NCBI RefSeq assembly: GCF_000377565.1
Contig: NZ_KB898373.1
Location: forward strand, 1-64,000
Source: Rhizobium sp. 2MFCol3.1
GTDB lineage: Bacteria; Pseudomonadota; Alphaproteobacteria; Rhizobiales; Rhizobiaceae
Direction of reading: 5' to 3'
Length of the DNA: 64,000 bases
Shown piece by piece: positions 26,282 to 35,102 of this stretch. The notes beneath the pieces were generated by a model that was not told where the DNA came from, ran no database searches, and saw only the letters and a program-made list of their open reading frames with translations. The position numbers and the translations under genes are program-made. Every line of letters begins with the position of its first letter. The first letter of the stretch is position 1.

Positions 26282-27814
26282 ATGAATCCACAGATCGCCG
26301 CGCAGCCGCTGGTGACCGATCCCCGTCGCCGGCTCATTCTCTTTCTTTTCCTGATGACCGCCATGTTCATGGCCATGCTCGACAACCAGATCGTCGCCAC
26401 GGCGCTTCCGACAATCGTCGGGGAGTTCGGGCATCTCGAGCGGTTCAGCTGGGTCGGCTTGGCCTATCTGCTGGCTGTCAGCGCCGTGATGCCGCTCTAC
26501 GGCAAGCTCGGCGATCTCTTCGGCCGCAAGTATGTGATGATGGCGGCGATCCTGATCTTCACCGTCGGTTCGGCGGTTTGCGGGCTGGCGGTTTCGATGA
26601 ACACGCTGATCGCCGCGCGCCTGCTGCAGGGTCTCGGCGGCGGCGGCATCATGGTGTCGATCTTCGCGGTAACGGCCGATCTCTTCGAGCCGCGCGAGCG
26701 CGCCAAGTATCAGAGCTATGTCAGCCTTGTGCTGATGGCGTCGGGCGCTATCGGGCCCGTGCTCGGCGGCACGATGAGCGATCTTTTCGGCTGGCGCTCG
26801 ATCTTCCTCGTCAATATTCCGATCGGTGTTGTCGTGCTCGGCGGCCTGGTTTTCATGCTTCCCTATCGCAAGCCGAACCGCCGCCCGACAATCGATTATG
26901 CCGGCGCCATTTTGCTGGCGCTGACGACGACAAGCATCGTTCTGGCCGCTGATGGCGCGCAGGTGTTCGGTTCGCTAATCGCGCCGCTGAACCTTGCAAT
27001 CATCGCCGCCGGCGTGGTCTTCCTGGTGTCGTGGGTGTTCGTCGAGCGCCGTGCCGCCGAACCGATCATTCCGCTGTCGCTGTTTCGCAATTCGACCTTC
27101 AGCCTGCTGCTGATCATGTCAATCATGAGCGGCGGCATTGCCATCGGCATGGTCAACTATTTCGCGCTCTTCCTGCAGACCACGACAGGGCTTTCTCCGT
27201 CCGCGGCCGGGCTGCTCTTCATCCTGCTGACCGGAGGCCTGATGTGCGGGTCGATCTCGGCCGGGCGGATCATCTCGGTGACTGGGCGCTACAAGCCGTT
27301 CGCCGTCGCCAGCCTCAGTTGCAACGCCTTGGCCTTCGCGCTGTTGTCGCAGTTTCATGCCGGCACGCCGATCATCTTCATCGGCGCGGTGATGACACTG
27401 CAGGGTGTCGGCGTGGGCCTGGCACAACAGGTGCCGATCATCGGCGTGCAGAACGCGGCGCCGGTGCGCGATATCGGTGCGGCGACCGGTTCGGTGACAC
27501 TGTCGCGCATGGGCGGGGCCTCGATCGCGATCTCGATCTACGGCGCGATCATCGGCTCGCAGCTCTCGCGCGTCGGTTCCTCCATTCCCGGCGTGGCCGA
27601 TATCGAGCAGCTGACGCCGAAGATGCTGGCCGCCTTGCCGGAGGCCGCACGCCAGGCGGTTGCCGAGGCCTATGCCAACGCCTTCGTGCCGCTGTTCATG
27701 ACCTCCTGCGGTATCGCGCTGATCGGGCTTGTGGCGGCACTGATGCTGAAGCCGGTGCAACTGCCGCGCACAGGTGGCGCGCCGGCGAAAGCGGCCGCCG
27801 AGGCTGCCGAATAG
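26282..27814 (+). CDS. MFS drug exporter, DHA2 (EmrB/QacA) family
   Basis: 510 residues with about fourteen hydrophobic segments, the DHA2 architecture. Motifs: the N-terminal motif D1-like MAMLDNQIVATALPTIV, motif A GKLGDLFGRKYV in the loop between helices two and three, and motif C-like ASGAIGPVLGGTMSD in helix five, which marks drug:H+ antiporters. No partner membrane-fusion protein (EmrA) is adjacent, so it may act alone at the inner membrane. Controlled, by layout, by the divergent MarR regulator. Confidence 0.92.
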   Translation: MNPQIAAQPLVTDPRRRLILFLFLMTAMFMAMLDNQIVATALPTIVGEFGHLERFSWVGLAYLLAVSAVMPLYGKLGDLFGRKYVMMAAILIFTVGSAVCGLAVSMNTLIAARLLQGLGGGGIMVSIFAVTADLFEPRERAKYQSYVSLVLMASGAIGPVLGGTMSDLFGWRSIFLVNIPIGVVVLGGLVFMLPYRKPNRRPTIDYAGAILLALTTTSIVLAADGAQVFGSLIAPLNLAIIAAGVVFLVSWVFVERRAAEPIIPLSLFRNSTFSLLLIMSIMSGGIAIGMVNYFALFLQTTTGLSPSAAGLLFILLTGGLMCGSISAGRIISVTGRYKPFAVASLSCNALAFALLSQFHAGTPIIFIGAVMTLQGVGVGLAQQVPIIGVQNAAPVRDIGAATGSVTLSRMGGASIAISIYGAIIGSQLSRVGSSIPGVADIEQLTPKMLAALPEAARQAVAEAYANAFVPLFMTSCGIALIGLVAALMLKPVQLPRTGGAPAKAAAEAAE

Positions 27815-27890
27815 CCAACGAACCTGGCTGACTGAACCTGGCCGACGTCCGCTCTTGCCAGACGCCGGCTACGGATATACACCTTGCGAC

Positions 27891-27992
27891 GCTCTAACGG
27901 GGTGCCTTGTGTCTTCCAGATGCTTGGCTGAGAGGCTTGCAAAAGCCAACCCGCGGAACCTGATCCGGCTAACACCGGCGGAGGGATTAGAC
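27891..27992 (+). promoter_or_regulatory. TPP riboswitch (THI element) of thiBPQ
   Basis: The conserved THI-box parts appear in order: ACGGGGTGCC, then GGCTGAGA, ACCCGCGGAACCTGATC and CCGGCTAACACCGGCGGAGGGA. These are the pyrimidine- and pyrophosphate-binding helices of the thiamine pyrophosphate aptamer. Downstream, TGACACC (27996-28002) is fully complementary to GGTGTCA (28042-28048), which runs into the thiB start codon, so ligand binding could mask translation initiation. Confidence 0.96.
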
Positions 27993-28047
27993 GCGTGACA
28001 CCAGGCACCGCCCTTTTCCCCTTCATTGAACCTAGAGGAGAGGTGTC

Positions 28048-29064
28048 ATGACCCATTTCAAGACCTATGCGCTCGGCGCCGCCATGCTGTTGGCGGGCTT
28101 TTCGGCAACGGCAGCACATGCGGCCGACAAGACGCTCACCATCTACACCTATGAGAGCTTCACCTCCGAGTGGGGCCCCGGTCCCAAGGTGAAGGCAGCG
28201 TTCGAGAAGACATGCGGCTGCACGGTCAATTTCGTCAGCGTCGCGGATGGCGTGGCGCTGTTGTCGCGTCTCAAGCTCGAAGGCGCAGGCACCAAGGCCG
28301 ATGTCGTGCTCGGTCTCGATACCAACCTCATCACCGAAGCCAAGGCCACCGGCCTGTTCGATGCCAGCGGCGTCGACACCAGCGGGCTCCAGGTCCCCGG
28401 CGGCTTCAAGGACGACGTCTTCGTGCCTTATGACTACGGCCATTTCGCCGTGATCTACGACACGCAGACAATCAAGACGCCGCCGGCGAGCCTGAAGGAA
28501 CTGGTAGACGGCGATCCCGCGCAGAAGATCGTCATCGAGGACCCCCGCACTTCGACGCCGGGCCTCGGCCTGCTGCTCTGGGTGAAATCGGTCTATGGCG
28601 ACAAGGCGCCGGAAGCCTGGGCCAAGCTCAAGAAGCGCGTGCTGACGGTGACGCCCGGCTGGTCGGAGGCCTATGGCCTTTTCACCAAGGGCGAGGCGCC
28701 GATGGTGCTCTCCTATACGACGTCGCCCGCCTATCACATGGTCTCGGAAAACACGGATCGCTATCAGGCAGCCGCATTCTCCGAGGGGCACTACATCCAG
28801 ATCGAGGTGGCGGGCCTGCTGAAGAACGCGCCGGACAAGGCGCTGGCGCAGGACTTCCTGAAGTTCATGGTCACGCCTGGCTTCCAGGACACGATCCCGA
28901 CCAACAACTGGATGATGCCGGTGTCCAAGACTTCGGAGCCGCTGCCGGATGCTTTCGGCAAGCTCGTCAATCCGTCGAAGACCTTCCTGATGAGCTCGGA
29001 TGAGGTCGCCAAGAACCGCAAGGCCTGGATCGACGAATGGCTGGCCGCCATGAGCATGAATTGA
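28048..29064 (+). CDS. thiB: Thiamine ABC transporter, substrate-binding protein
   Basis: 338 residues with an N-terminal signal peptide ending near ATAAHAADKT. The mature protein begins with LTIYTYESFTSEWGPGPKVK, the ThiB pattern, and contains DVVLGLDTNL and FVPYDYGHFAVIYD, then the tail WMMPVS typical of ThiB. It binds thiamine, TMP or TPP in the periplasm. AGAGGAGAGG lies upstream. First gene of a TPP-riboswitch operon, followed by thiP after 13 bases. Confidence 0.97.
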   Translation: MTHFKTYALGAAMLLAGFSATAAHAADKTLTIYTYESFTSEWGPGPKVKAAFEKTCGCTVNFVSVADGVALLSRLKLEGAGTKADVVLGLDTNLITEAKATGLFDASGVDTSGLQVPGGFKDDVFVPYDYGHFAVIYDTQTIKTPPASLKELVDGDPAQKIVIEDPRTSTPGLGLLLWVKSVYGDKAPEAWAKLKKRVLTVTPGWSEAYGLFTKGEAPMVLSYTTSPAYHMVSENTDRYQAAAFSEGHYIQIEVAGLLKNAPDKALAQDFLKFMVTPGFQDTIPTNNWMMPVSKTSEPLPDAFGKLVNPSKTFLMSSDEVAKNRKAWIDEWLAAMSMN

Positions 29065-29077
29065 TGAGCATGAACTG

Positions 29078-30727
29078 ATGCTTATTGCGCCGTCCGAAAG
29101 ACGATACGCGCTGGCCGGCGGGGCGCTCAGCCTCGCCGCCATCATCGTCTTCGTGACGGTCGCGACGCTATCCCTGCTGATCTCCACCGACGGCATGCCT
29201 GTCGGTTCGATCGTTTCTGATCCATACATCCTGCGCGTCTTGCGCTTCACGCTTTTACAGGCGACGCTGTCGACGTTGCTGTCGCTCGTGCTGGCCATCC
29301 CGGTGGCGCGCGCGCTGGCGCGGCAGCCGCGGTTTATCGGCCGCATCTGGATCATCCGGCTGATGGCGGTACCGATGGGGCTGCCGGTGCTGATCGGCGC
29401 GCTCGGCCTGATCGGCATCTGGGGCCGGCAGGGCGTCGTCAACACGATGCTGTCATGGGCGGGTATCGATCAACCCGTCAGCATCTATGGTCTGTCGGGC
29501 ATTCTGCTCGCGCATGTGTTCTTCAACCTGCCGCTTGCCTGCCGACTGATGCTGGCGGCGCTGGAGCGGGTGCCGGGCGAATACTGGCTGGTGGCGAGCG
29601 GTCTCGGCATGCGGCCGGTGTCCGTCTTCCGCTTCATCGAGTGGCCGGTGCTGCGTTCGGTTATCCCTGGCGTTGCCGGGCTGATCTTCATGCTTTGCGC
29701 CACCAGCTTCACGCTGGTGCTGATGCTCGGCGGCGGACCGGCAGCGACCACGATCGAGGTGGCGATCTACCAGTCGCTGCGCTTCGATTTCGATCCTGGC
29801 CGCGCGGTGGGCCTGTCCCTACTGCAGATCGCGTTGACGGCCGTGGTGCTCGGCATCCTATCGCTGCTGCCGGCATCCGGAGATGCGGGGCTGACGGCGG
29901 GCCGCACGATCCGGCGCCCTGATGGCGCGCTGCTCGGTGCATGGGTCGCCGATCGCGCGCTTCTCACGTTGGCGGTGCTGTTTCTCGGCCTGCCGCTGCT
30001 TTTCATCGTCATCGCCGGCCTGCGCGCCGATCTGATGAAGCTCGTCGGTGAAGCGATCTTCTGGCGAGCGCTTGCCACCAGCGGTGTGATGGCGCTCTCG
30101 TCGGCCTTGCTGTCGTTCGCCCTGTCGATGCCGCTCGTGCGCGCGCGCCATACGCTTTCGCTTGAGCGCAAAGCGCGGTACGGCACGCGGTCCTTCTTTG
30201 CTGCCATGGGTGCGGCATCATCGCTCGTGCTGCTCTTTCCGCCCATCGTTCTCGCCACGGGATGGTTCCTGGCGGCGCGGGATGTCGGTGACGTCAATGT
30301 CGTGGCGCCGGTGCTCGTCGTTGCCATCAATGCGCTGATGGCGATGCCTTTCGTCGTCAGGGTGCTGGAGCCGGCCTATGCGATCCACCAGCGCCGCACG
30401 CAGCGGCTGAGCGCCAGCCTCGGCATCTCCGGCCTCGCCAAGCTGCGGCTCATCTCGTGGCCGGATCTGCGCAAGCCGGTGCTGACGGCGCTGTCCTTTG
30501 CCATGGCGCTGTCGCTGGGCGATCTCGGCGCCGTCGCGCTGTTCGGTTCGGATAGTTTCGTCACGCTGCCGTGGCTGGTCTATTCCAGTCTCGGGAGCTA
30601 TCGCACCAATGATGCGGATGGGCTGGCGCTGATCTTGGGGGTGATCTGCCTGCTGTTGACGATTTCGGGCACGATAGGCTCGGGGGTGGCGGATGAACCG
30701 AAGCGGGAGGCGCTATCGCATGACTGA
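29078..30727 (+). CDS. thiP: Thiamine ABC transporter, permease
   Basis: 549 residues with about twelve membrane segments, made of two fused permease halves as is usual for ThiP and other iron/thiamine-type permeases. Each half carries an EAA-like loop: ASGLGMRPVSVFRFIEWP in the first and SASLGISGLAKLRLISWPDL in the second. It forms the inner-membrane channel for thiamine import and couples to ThiQ. The stop overlaps the thiQ start by 8 bases. Confidence 0.96.
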   Translation: MLIAPSERRYALAGGALSLAAIIVFVTVATLSLLISTDGMPVGSIVSDPYILRVLRFTLLQATLSTLLSLVLAIPVARALARQPRFIGRIWIIRLMAVPMGLPVLIGALGLIGIWGRQGVVNTMLSWAGIDQPVSIYGLSGILLAHVFFNLPLACRLMLAALERVPGEYWLVASGLGMRPVSVFRFIEWPVLRSVIPGVAGLIFMLCATSFTLVLMLGGGPAATTIEVAIYQSLRFDFDPGRAVGLSLLQIALTAVVLGILSLLPASGDAGLTAGRTIRRPDGALLGAWVADRALLTLAVLFLGLPLLFIVIAGLRADLMKLVGEAIFWRALATSGVMALSSALLSFALSMPLVRARHTLSLERKARYGTRSFFAAMGAASSLVLLFPPIVLATGWFLAARDVGDVNVVAPVLVVAINALMAMPFVVRVLEPAYAIHQRRTQRLSASLGISGLAKLRLISWPDLRKPVLTALSFAMALSLGDLGAVALFGSDSFVTLPWLVYSSLGSYRTNDADGLALILGVICLLLTISGTIGSGVADEPKREALSHD

Positions 30728-31436
30728 TGCCATCGAGATGCGCGGCGTGACGCTGCGGCTGGGCCAGAACTCATTCGTGTTCGATTGCGCGCTGCCCGAA
30801 GGCGCCGTTATCGGCGTCACCGGCGCATCGGGCGCGGGCAAGTCGACCTTCCTCAATCTGCTGGCCGGTTTCGATACGGCGGATGGAGGACAGATCCTGT
30901 TTGACGGAAAGGATATCGGCCACCAGCATCCAGCCGAACGTCCCGTGTCGCTGGTGTTTCAGGACAACAATCTCTTTGCGCACCTCAATGTCTTCACCAA
31001 TATCGGGCTCGGCATTCATCCGGCGCTGAAACTTGGCGATGCCGATCGGCGGGCGATTACGTCGGCGCTCGCGAAGGTCGGGCTGTCAGGCTTCGAAAAG
31101 CGGATGCCGGCGACGCTTTCCGGTGGCGAGCGGCAGCGGGTGGCGTTTGCCCGGGCGCTGGTGCGTCAACGCCCCATCCTTTTGCTCGACGAACCCTTCG
31201 CCGCGCTTGATCCAAGCCTTCGGCGCGACATGGCGGCGTTGCTTCTGGTCATGCATCGCGACAGCGGCAACACCGTCGTGATCGTGTCGCACGATGCCGA
31301 CGAGATCAGGCGGATTGCCGACTATGCGATTTTCATCGATCAGGGCAGGGTCGCGGTGGCGGCGCCGATCGAGCGGTTTTCGACCGGCGAGAACAATTCC
31401 GCGCTGCGGCAATTTCTGCGGATCGACGAATCTTAA
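30720..31436 (+). CDS. thiQ: Thiamine ABC transporter, ATP-binding protein
   Basis: 238 residues, typical of ThiQ. Walker A GASGAGKST near residue 38, Q-loop VFQDNNLFAHL, signature LSGGERQRVAFARAL, Walker B LLLDEPFAALDPSLR and the switch His in VSHDADE are all intact. The ATG at 30720 is preceded by GGGAGG inside the end of thiP, and the overlap shows translational coupling; an earlier in-frame codon at 30693 would lengthen the protein without support. It drives thiamine uptake from the cytosolic face. Confidence 0.96.
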   Translation: MTDAIEMRGVTLRLGQNSFVFDCALPEGAVIGVTGASGAGKSTFLNLLAGFDTADGGQILFDGKDIGHQHPAERPVSLVFQDNNLFAHLNVFTNIGLGIHPALKLGDADRRAITSALAKVGLSGFEKRMPATLSGGERQRVAFARALVRQRPILLLDEPFAALDPSLRRDMAALLLVMHRDSGNTVVIVSHDADEIRRIADYAIFIDQGRVAVAAPIERFSTGENNSALRQFLRIDES

Positions 31437-31704
31437 CAAGACAACGGCACTTTCGCCATAATTTGCGGCGACCCAGAGAACTCCTTAACCACGTTAGGCT
31501 TGCTAAAGTATAAAGCCGCCATATTTAGGCAGAGTCTCGCTATGCAACCGATGCGGAAATCAGCTAAAGCAAAGACTTGGGTCCTCGATTGTGCACTGCG
31601 GAAACGGGGGCGTACGCCTGTTGAACCTTGATGAAGACGACCGGGGCGCCATGACGGCGAGCCGGCCGAGAAGCGCGATGACTCGGAGAGCCAGACTGGA
31701 CCGC

Positions 31705-33222
31705 ATGACGACGTGGAAACTGCCCGCGCCTTCCAGTGATGTGTTCTTCGCAGCGTGCCGCTGGGCGCGACGGGCGTCGATCCTGTCCGCCTCCACCGTG
31801 GCGCTCTACGGCTGTCAGTCGGCGCTCGAACAATCCTATCAGCCCAGTGTCGGCCCTTCGTCCAATCCGCAGATCGTCGACGAAGTGCAGAAGAACGATC
31901 CGCGTGCGGCCATGGGCGCGCGCGAGCATCCGCGCATCGTCGCGAGCTATGGTGGCGAGTACAAGGATGCCAAGACCGAGCGGCTGGTGGCGCGCATCGC
32001 CGGCGCGCTGACGGCGGTGTCGGAAAATCCGAGCCAGTCCTACCGCATCACCATACTGAATTCGCCCGCGATCAACGCGTTCGCGCTGCCCGGCGGCTAT
32101 CTCTACGTGACCCGCGGTCTTCTGGCGCTCGCAAACGATGCGTCGGAAGTGGCCGCCGTGCTGTCGCACGAAATGGGCCACGTCACCGCCAACCACGGCA
32201 TCGAGCGGCAGAAGCGTGAAGAGGCGGAAGTGATCGCCAGCCGCGTCGTCGCCGAGGTGCTTTCGAGCGATATCGCGGGCAAGCAGGCGCTGGCGCGCGG
32301 CAAGCTGCGGCTTGCCGCCTTCTCGCGCCAGCAGGAATTGCAGGCCGACGTCATCGGCGTACGCATGCTCGGCGAAGCCGGCTATGATCCTTATGCGGCT
32401 AGCCGCTTCCTCGATTCCATGGCCGGCTACAGCCGCTTCATGTCGGTCGATCCCGATGCCGACCAGAGCCTGGACTTCCTGTCGAGCCATCCGAACTCGG
32501 CGCAGCGCATAGAGCTTGCGCGCGACCACGCCCGTGCCTTCGGCCAGGAGGGCAAGGTCGGCGATACCGGGCGCGGATATTATCTCGACGGCATCGATGG
32601 CCTGCTCTACGGCGACAGCCCCGAAGAGGGCTATGTTCGCGGCCAGACCTTCCTGCATGGTGGTCTCGGCATTCGCTTCGACGTGCCGCCGGATTTCAAG
32701 ATCGACAATAAGGTCGAGGCGGTCATGGCGACCGGTCCCGGCGATATCGCCATCCGCTTCGATGGCGTGGCCGACAACCAGAACCAGTCGCTGACCAATT
32801 ATATCTCGAGCGGCTGGGTCACCGGGCTCGATCCGTCGACCATCCAGCAGATCACCGTCAACGGCATGGAGGCCGCCACCGCACGCGCCAGTGCCGATCG
32901 CTGGGATTTCGACGTGACTGTCGTGCGCAACAACTCGCAGATTTTCCGCTTCCTCACGGCCGTGCCGAAGGGAAGCACCGCGCTGCAATCGACGGCTGAC
33001 GTGCTGCGCTCCAGCTTCCGGCGCATGACGCCGGCCGAGGCCGCGTCGCTGAAGCCGCTCCGGGTGCGCGTGCTGACGGTGCAGCCGGGCGATAACATCA
33101 CCACGCTTGCGGCACGGATGATGGGGACGGATCGCAAGCTCGATCTGTTCAAGCTGATCAACGCCCTGCCGACCGGTGCCTCGGTGGCACCCGGCGATCG
33201 CGTGAAAATCATCTCGGAATAA
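31705..33222 (+). CDS. M48-family metalloprotease lipoprotein with C-terminal LysM domain
   Basis: 505 residues from the chosen start. A signal segment ends in a lipobox-like VALYGC, so it is probably a periplasmic lipoprotein. The zinc protease core has the HExxH motif in LSHEMGHVTANHG, with the third ligand in QQELQADVIGVRML. A central domain of unknown role follows, and the C terminus (about 450-505) is LysM-like (VQPGDNITTLAARM to APGDRVKII), which binds peptidoglycan. It resembles BepA/YcaL-type proteases that maintain the outer membrane. ATGs at 31591, 31651 and 31678 are in frame; the start is uncertain. Confidence 0.88.
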   Translation: MTTWKLPAPSSDVFFAACRWARRASILSASTVALYGCQSALEQSYQPSVGPSSNPQIVDEVQKNDPRAAMGAREHPRIVASYGGEYKDAKTERLVARIAGALTAVSENPSQSYRITILNSPAINAFALPGGYLYVTRGLLALANDASEVAAVLSHEMGHVTANHGIERQKREEAEVIASRVVAEVLSSDIAGKQALARGKLRLAAFSRQQELQADVIGVRMLGEAGYDPYAASRFLDSMAGYSRFMSVDPDADQSLDFLSSHPNSAQRIELARDHARAFGQEGKVGDTGRGYYLDGIDGLLYGDSPEEGYVRGQTFLHGGLGIRFDVPPDFKIDNKVEAVMATGPGDIAIRFDGVADNQNQSLTNYISSGWVTGLDPSTIQQITVNGMEAATARASADRWDFDVTVVRNNSQIFRFLTAVPKGSTALQSTADVLRSSFRRMTPAEAASLKPLRVRVLTVQPGDNITTLAARMMGTDRKLDLFKLINALPTGASVAPGDRVKIISE

Positions 33223-33247
33223 AAAGAGGCCCGGCTTGCGCCGGGCC
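33222..33247 (-). terminator. Terminator after rpoH2
   Basis: GGCCCGGC and GCCGGGCC form a stem around TTGC. Read on the minus strand, TCTTTTT follows, so it serves rpoH2 best. It begins right at the stop of the opposing protease gene and may act in both directions. Confidence 0.75.
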
Positions 33248-33285
33248 AGTTGCATCACTGGGGAGTAATCTCGGAGTAATCGGGG

Positions 33286-34146
33286 TTAGTGCGCGGCCAT
33301 GTACGGATCGGCGCTGACGAGCGCTGTCCGGAGCTTTTCCATGGCGCGGCTTTCGATCTGGCGGACGCGCTCCTTGGAGATGCCGAGGTCGGCGCCCAGC
33401 TCTTCGAGCGTCGCGCCATCTTCTGCAAGGCGGCGGGCACTGATGATCTTCATCTCGCGTTCGTTGAGATGCGTGAGCGCGGAAGCGAGCCACACCCGGC
33501 GGCGTTCGCCGTCGATCATGTTGGTGACCTGTTCATCGGGCAGCGGTTCGTTGCTGACCAGGAAATCCATCTTCTCGGCGCTGTCGGCATCGCCAGACAC
33601 CGAAGGTGCCTGGAGCGAGGCGTCGTTGCCGGAAAGGCGTGCATCCATGGTCTGAACGTCGGAGAGGCTGACGCCGAGTGCCGCGGCGATCTCCTGGTGG
33701 ATCGATTGCAGCGTCAGCTGCGTGTCGCCCTTGGCGAGCTTGGCGCGCAGGCGGCGCAGATTGAAGAACAGCGCTTTCTGCGCCGAACTGGTACCGCCGC
33801 GCACGATCGACCAGTTGCGGAGAATGTAATCCTGGATCGAGGCGCGGATCCACCAGCTTGCATAGGTGGAGAAACGGACATCGCGCTCCGGCTCGAAGCG
33901 GGCGGCAGCCTCCAGAAGGCCGACATAGCCTTCCTGGACAAGGTCGCTCATCGGAAGTCCGAAGTTGCGGAATTTCGCGGCCATGGAAATGACGAGGCGC
34001 ATATGCGCCATTGCGATCTGGTTGCGTGCCCCGCGGTCGTCGTTGTGCTTCCAACGGACGGCGAGGTCGTGTTCTTCCTCGCGGGCAAGATAGGGAGCCG
34101 CCATGGCGATCTTGATCATGCGCCGGTCTGCAGACATGTTCTTCAT
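33286..34146 (-). CDS. rpoH2: RNA polymerase sigma-32 factor, RpoH2 type
   Basis: 286 residues. Sigma-70 region 2 is clear in DLVQEGYVGLLEAAARF and VRFSTYASWWIRASIQDYI, and the RpoH box appears as QKALFFNLRRLR. Region 4 contains LEELGADLGISKERVRQIESRAMEKLR. The N terminus (MKNMSADRRMIKIAM) lacks the longer region found in rhizobial RpoH1 and resembles RpoH2 of Sinorhizobium meliloti, the paralogue that belongs to the general stress cascade. A perfect EcfG-type promoter lies 300 bases upstream, in keeping with that role. The M48 protease gene is convergent with it. Confidence 0.94.
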   Translation of the reverse strand: MKNMSADRRMIKIAMAAPYLAREEEHDLAVRWKHNDDRGARNQIAMAHMRLVISMAAKFRNFGLPMSDLVQEGYVGLLEAAARFEPERDVRFSTYASWWIRASIQDYILRNWSIVRGGTSSAQKALFFNLRRLRAKLAKGDTQLTLQSIHQEIAAALGVSLSDVQTMDARLSGNDASLQAPSVSGDADSAEKMDFLVSNEPLPDEQVTNMIDGERRRVWLASALTHLNEREMKIISARRLAEDGATLEELGADLGISKERVRQIESRAMEKLRTALVSADPYMAAH

Positions 34147-34447
34147 ATCGGTCTCCTGAGTTCAGACTTTTAGCCCGGAAAAAGGGCAAACAAGGCTTGC
34201 TTCCGGACATTGCGGGCCGGATCAAATTCATGGCTGGAAGATATGAAGGCCTCTAACTCTGGACGTCTCAGAGAGAGGCCCTAGTTACTGCTATGTGCTG
34301 GTTATGCCGCGAGCCCAGACCGTTTTCTTCACGTTGCCAAACCGGCAATTTGTGGAAGGCATGATCCGCTCCTCGTCGCATCCTGACATGAAAACCGGAC
34401 CTCCAGCGAAATTGCTTTCTCCCGGAAGTCCGTGGTGACAGTGTGTA
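34147..34447 (-). other. Long leader region of rpoH2
   Basis: About 300 bases without a convincing gene. It would be the 5' untranslated leader if rpoH2 is read from the EcfG-type promoter at 34448-34472. It contains an inverted repeat GGCCTCT (34248-34254) / AGAGGCC (34274-34280) with a 19-base spacer, and a short CCC/GGG hairpin near 34175-34187. A nearer promoter may also exist; I could not assign one. Confidence 0.4.
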
Positions 34448-34472
34448 AACGCGCGACCGTGGAAAAGGTTCC
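34448..34472 (-). promoter_or_regulatory. EcfG (RpoE2)-type general stress promoter upstream of rpoH2
   Basis: On the minus strand GGAAC is followed by 16 bases and CGTT, an exact match to the alphaproteobacterial EcfG consensus GGAAC-N16/17-CGTT. The -35 element is at 34472-34468 and the -10 element at 34451-34448. In S. meliloti rpoH2 is a known RpoE2 target, which supports the call. Confidence 0.85.
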
Positions 34473-34476
34473 AATA

Positions 34477-34506
34477 AAAAAACCCGGCACGATGGCCGGG
34501 TTTTTT
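34477..34506 (-). terminator. Terminator after carD
   Basis: A perfect 12-bp stem (AAAAAACCCGGC with GCCGGGTTTTTT) around a 6-base loop ends in a T-run on the minus strand, 21 bases past the carD stop. It ends 5 bases from the EcfG-type promoter of rpoH2. Confidence 0.9.
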
Positions 34507-34526
34507 GGTGAGAAGAAAGCCTTAGA

Positions 34527-35102
34527 TCAGGCTGCTTCTTCCTCTTCTGCTTCGTCTTCTTCCACAGCCTTGCCGCGCTTCGGACCCTTGTTCAGGTTCG
34601 TCTCGACGAGGCGGACGGCTTCGGTTTCCGAGAGCTTGTTCACGGCGGCGATTTCGCGCGCCATGCGGTCAAGCGCTGCTTCGTAAAGCTGGCGTTCGGA
34701 ATAGGACTGTTCCGGCTGGTTTTCGGCACGATAAAGGTCGCGAACGACTTCAGCGATCGAGATCAGGTCGCCGGAGTTGATCTTGGCATCGTATTCCTGC
34801 GCGCGACGGGACCACATGGTGCGCTTGACGCGCGCCTTGCCCTGCACGACCTTCAAAGCACGCTCGACGAAATCCGTCTCGGAAAGCTTGCGCATGCCAA
34901 TGCTCATGGCCTTTGCGACCGGCACTTTCAGGCGCATCTTGTCCTTCTCGAAATCGATAACGAAAAGTTCGAGCTTCATCCCGGCAACTTCTTGCTCTTC
35001 GATGGCGCTGATGGTACCGACGCCATGAGCGGGATACACGATCGATTCACCGGTCTTGAAACCATGGCGGGCTGCTGAAGGCTTTTTCTGCTGGATCGTC
35101 AT
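34527..35102 (-). CDS. carD: CarD family transcriptional regulator
   Basis: 191 residues. The N-terminal RNA-polymerase-interacting Tudor-like domain is visible in FKTGESIVYPAHGVGTI and LFVIDFEKDKMRLKVPVA, followed by a helical DNA-binding domain with MWSRRAQEYDAKINSGD and VVRDLYRAENQPEQSYSER. CarD stabilises the open promoter complex and acts on rRNA and stress genes. An acidic Glu/Asp/Ala tail closes the protein. ATG 35102 is used, with GGGAG about 12 bases upstream; an in-frame TTG three codons earlier is possible. It has a strong terminator. Confidence 0.94.
   Translation of the reverse strand: MTIQQKKPSAARHGFKTGESIVYPAHGVGTISAIEEQEVAGMKLELFVIDFEKDKMRLKVPVAKAMSIGMRKLSETDFVERALKVVQGKARVKRTMWSRRAQEYDAKINSGDLISIAEVVRDLYRAENQPEQSYSERQLYEAALDRMAREIAAVNKLSETEAVRLVETNLNKGPKRGKAVEEDEAEEEEAA

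Noticed and set aside
31564..33258. 564-codon open frame antisense to the M48 protease
   Set aside because: Composition is His/Arg-rich as expected from an antisense frame of a high-GC gene; the plus-strand frame has HExxH and LysM motifs.
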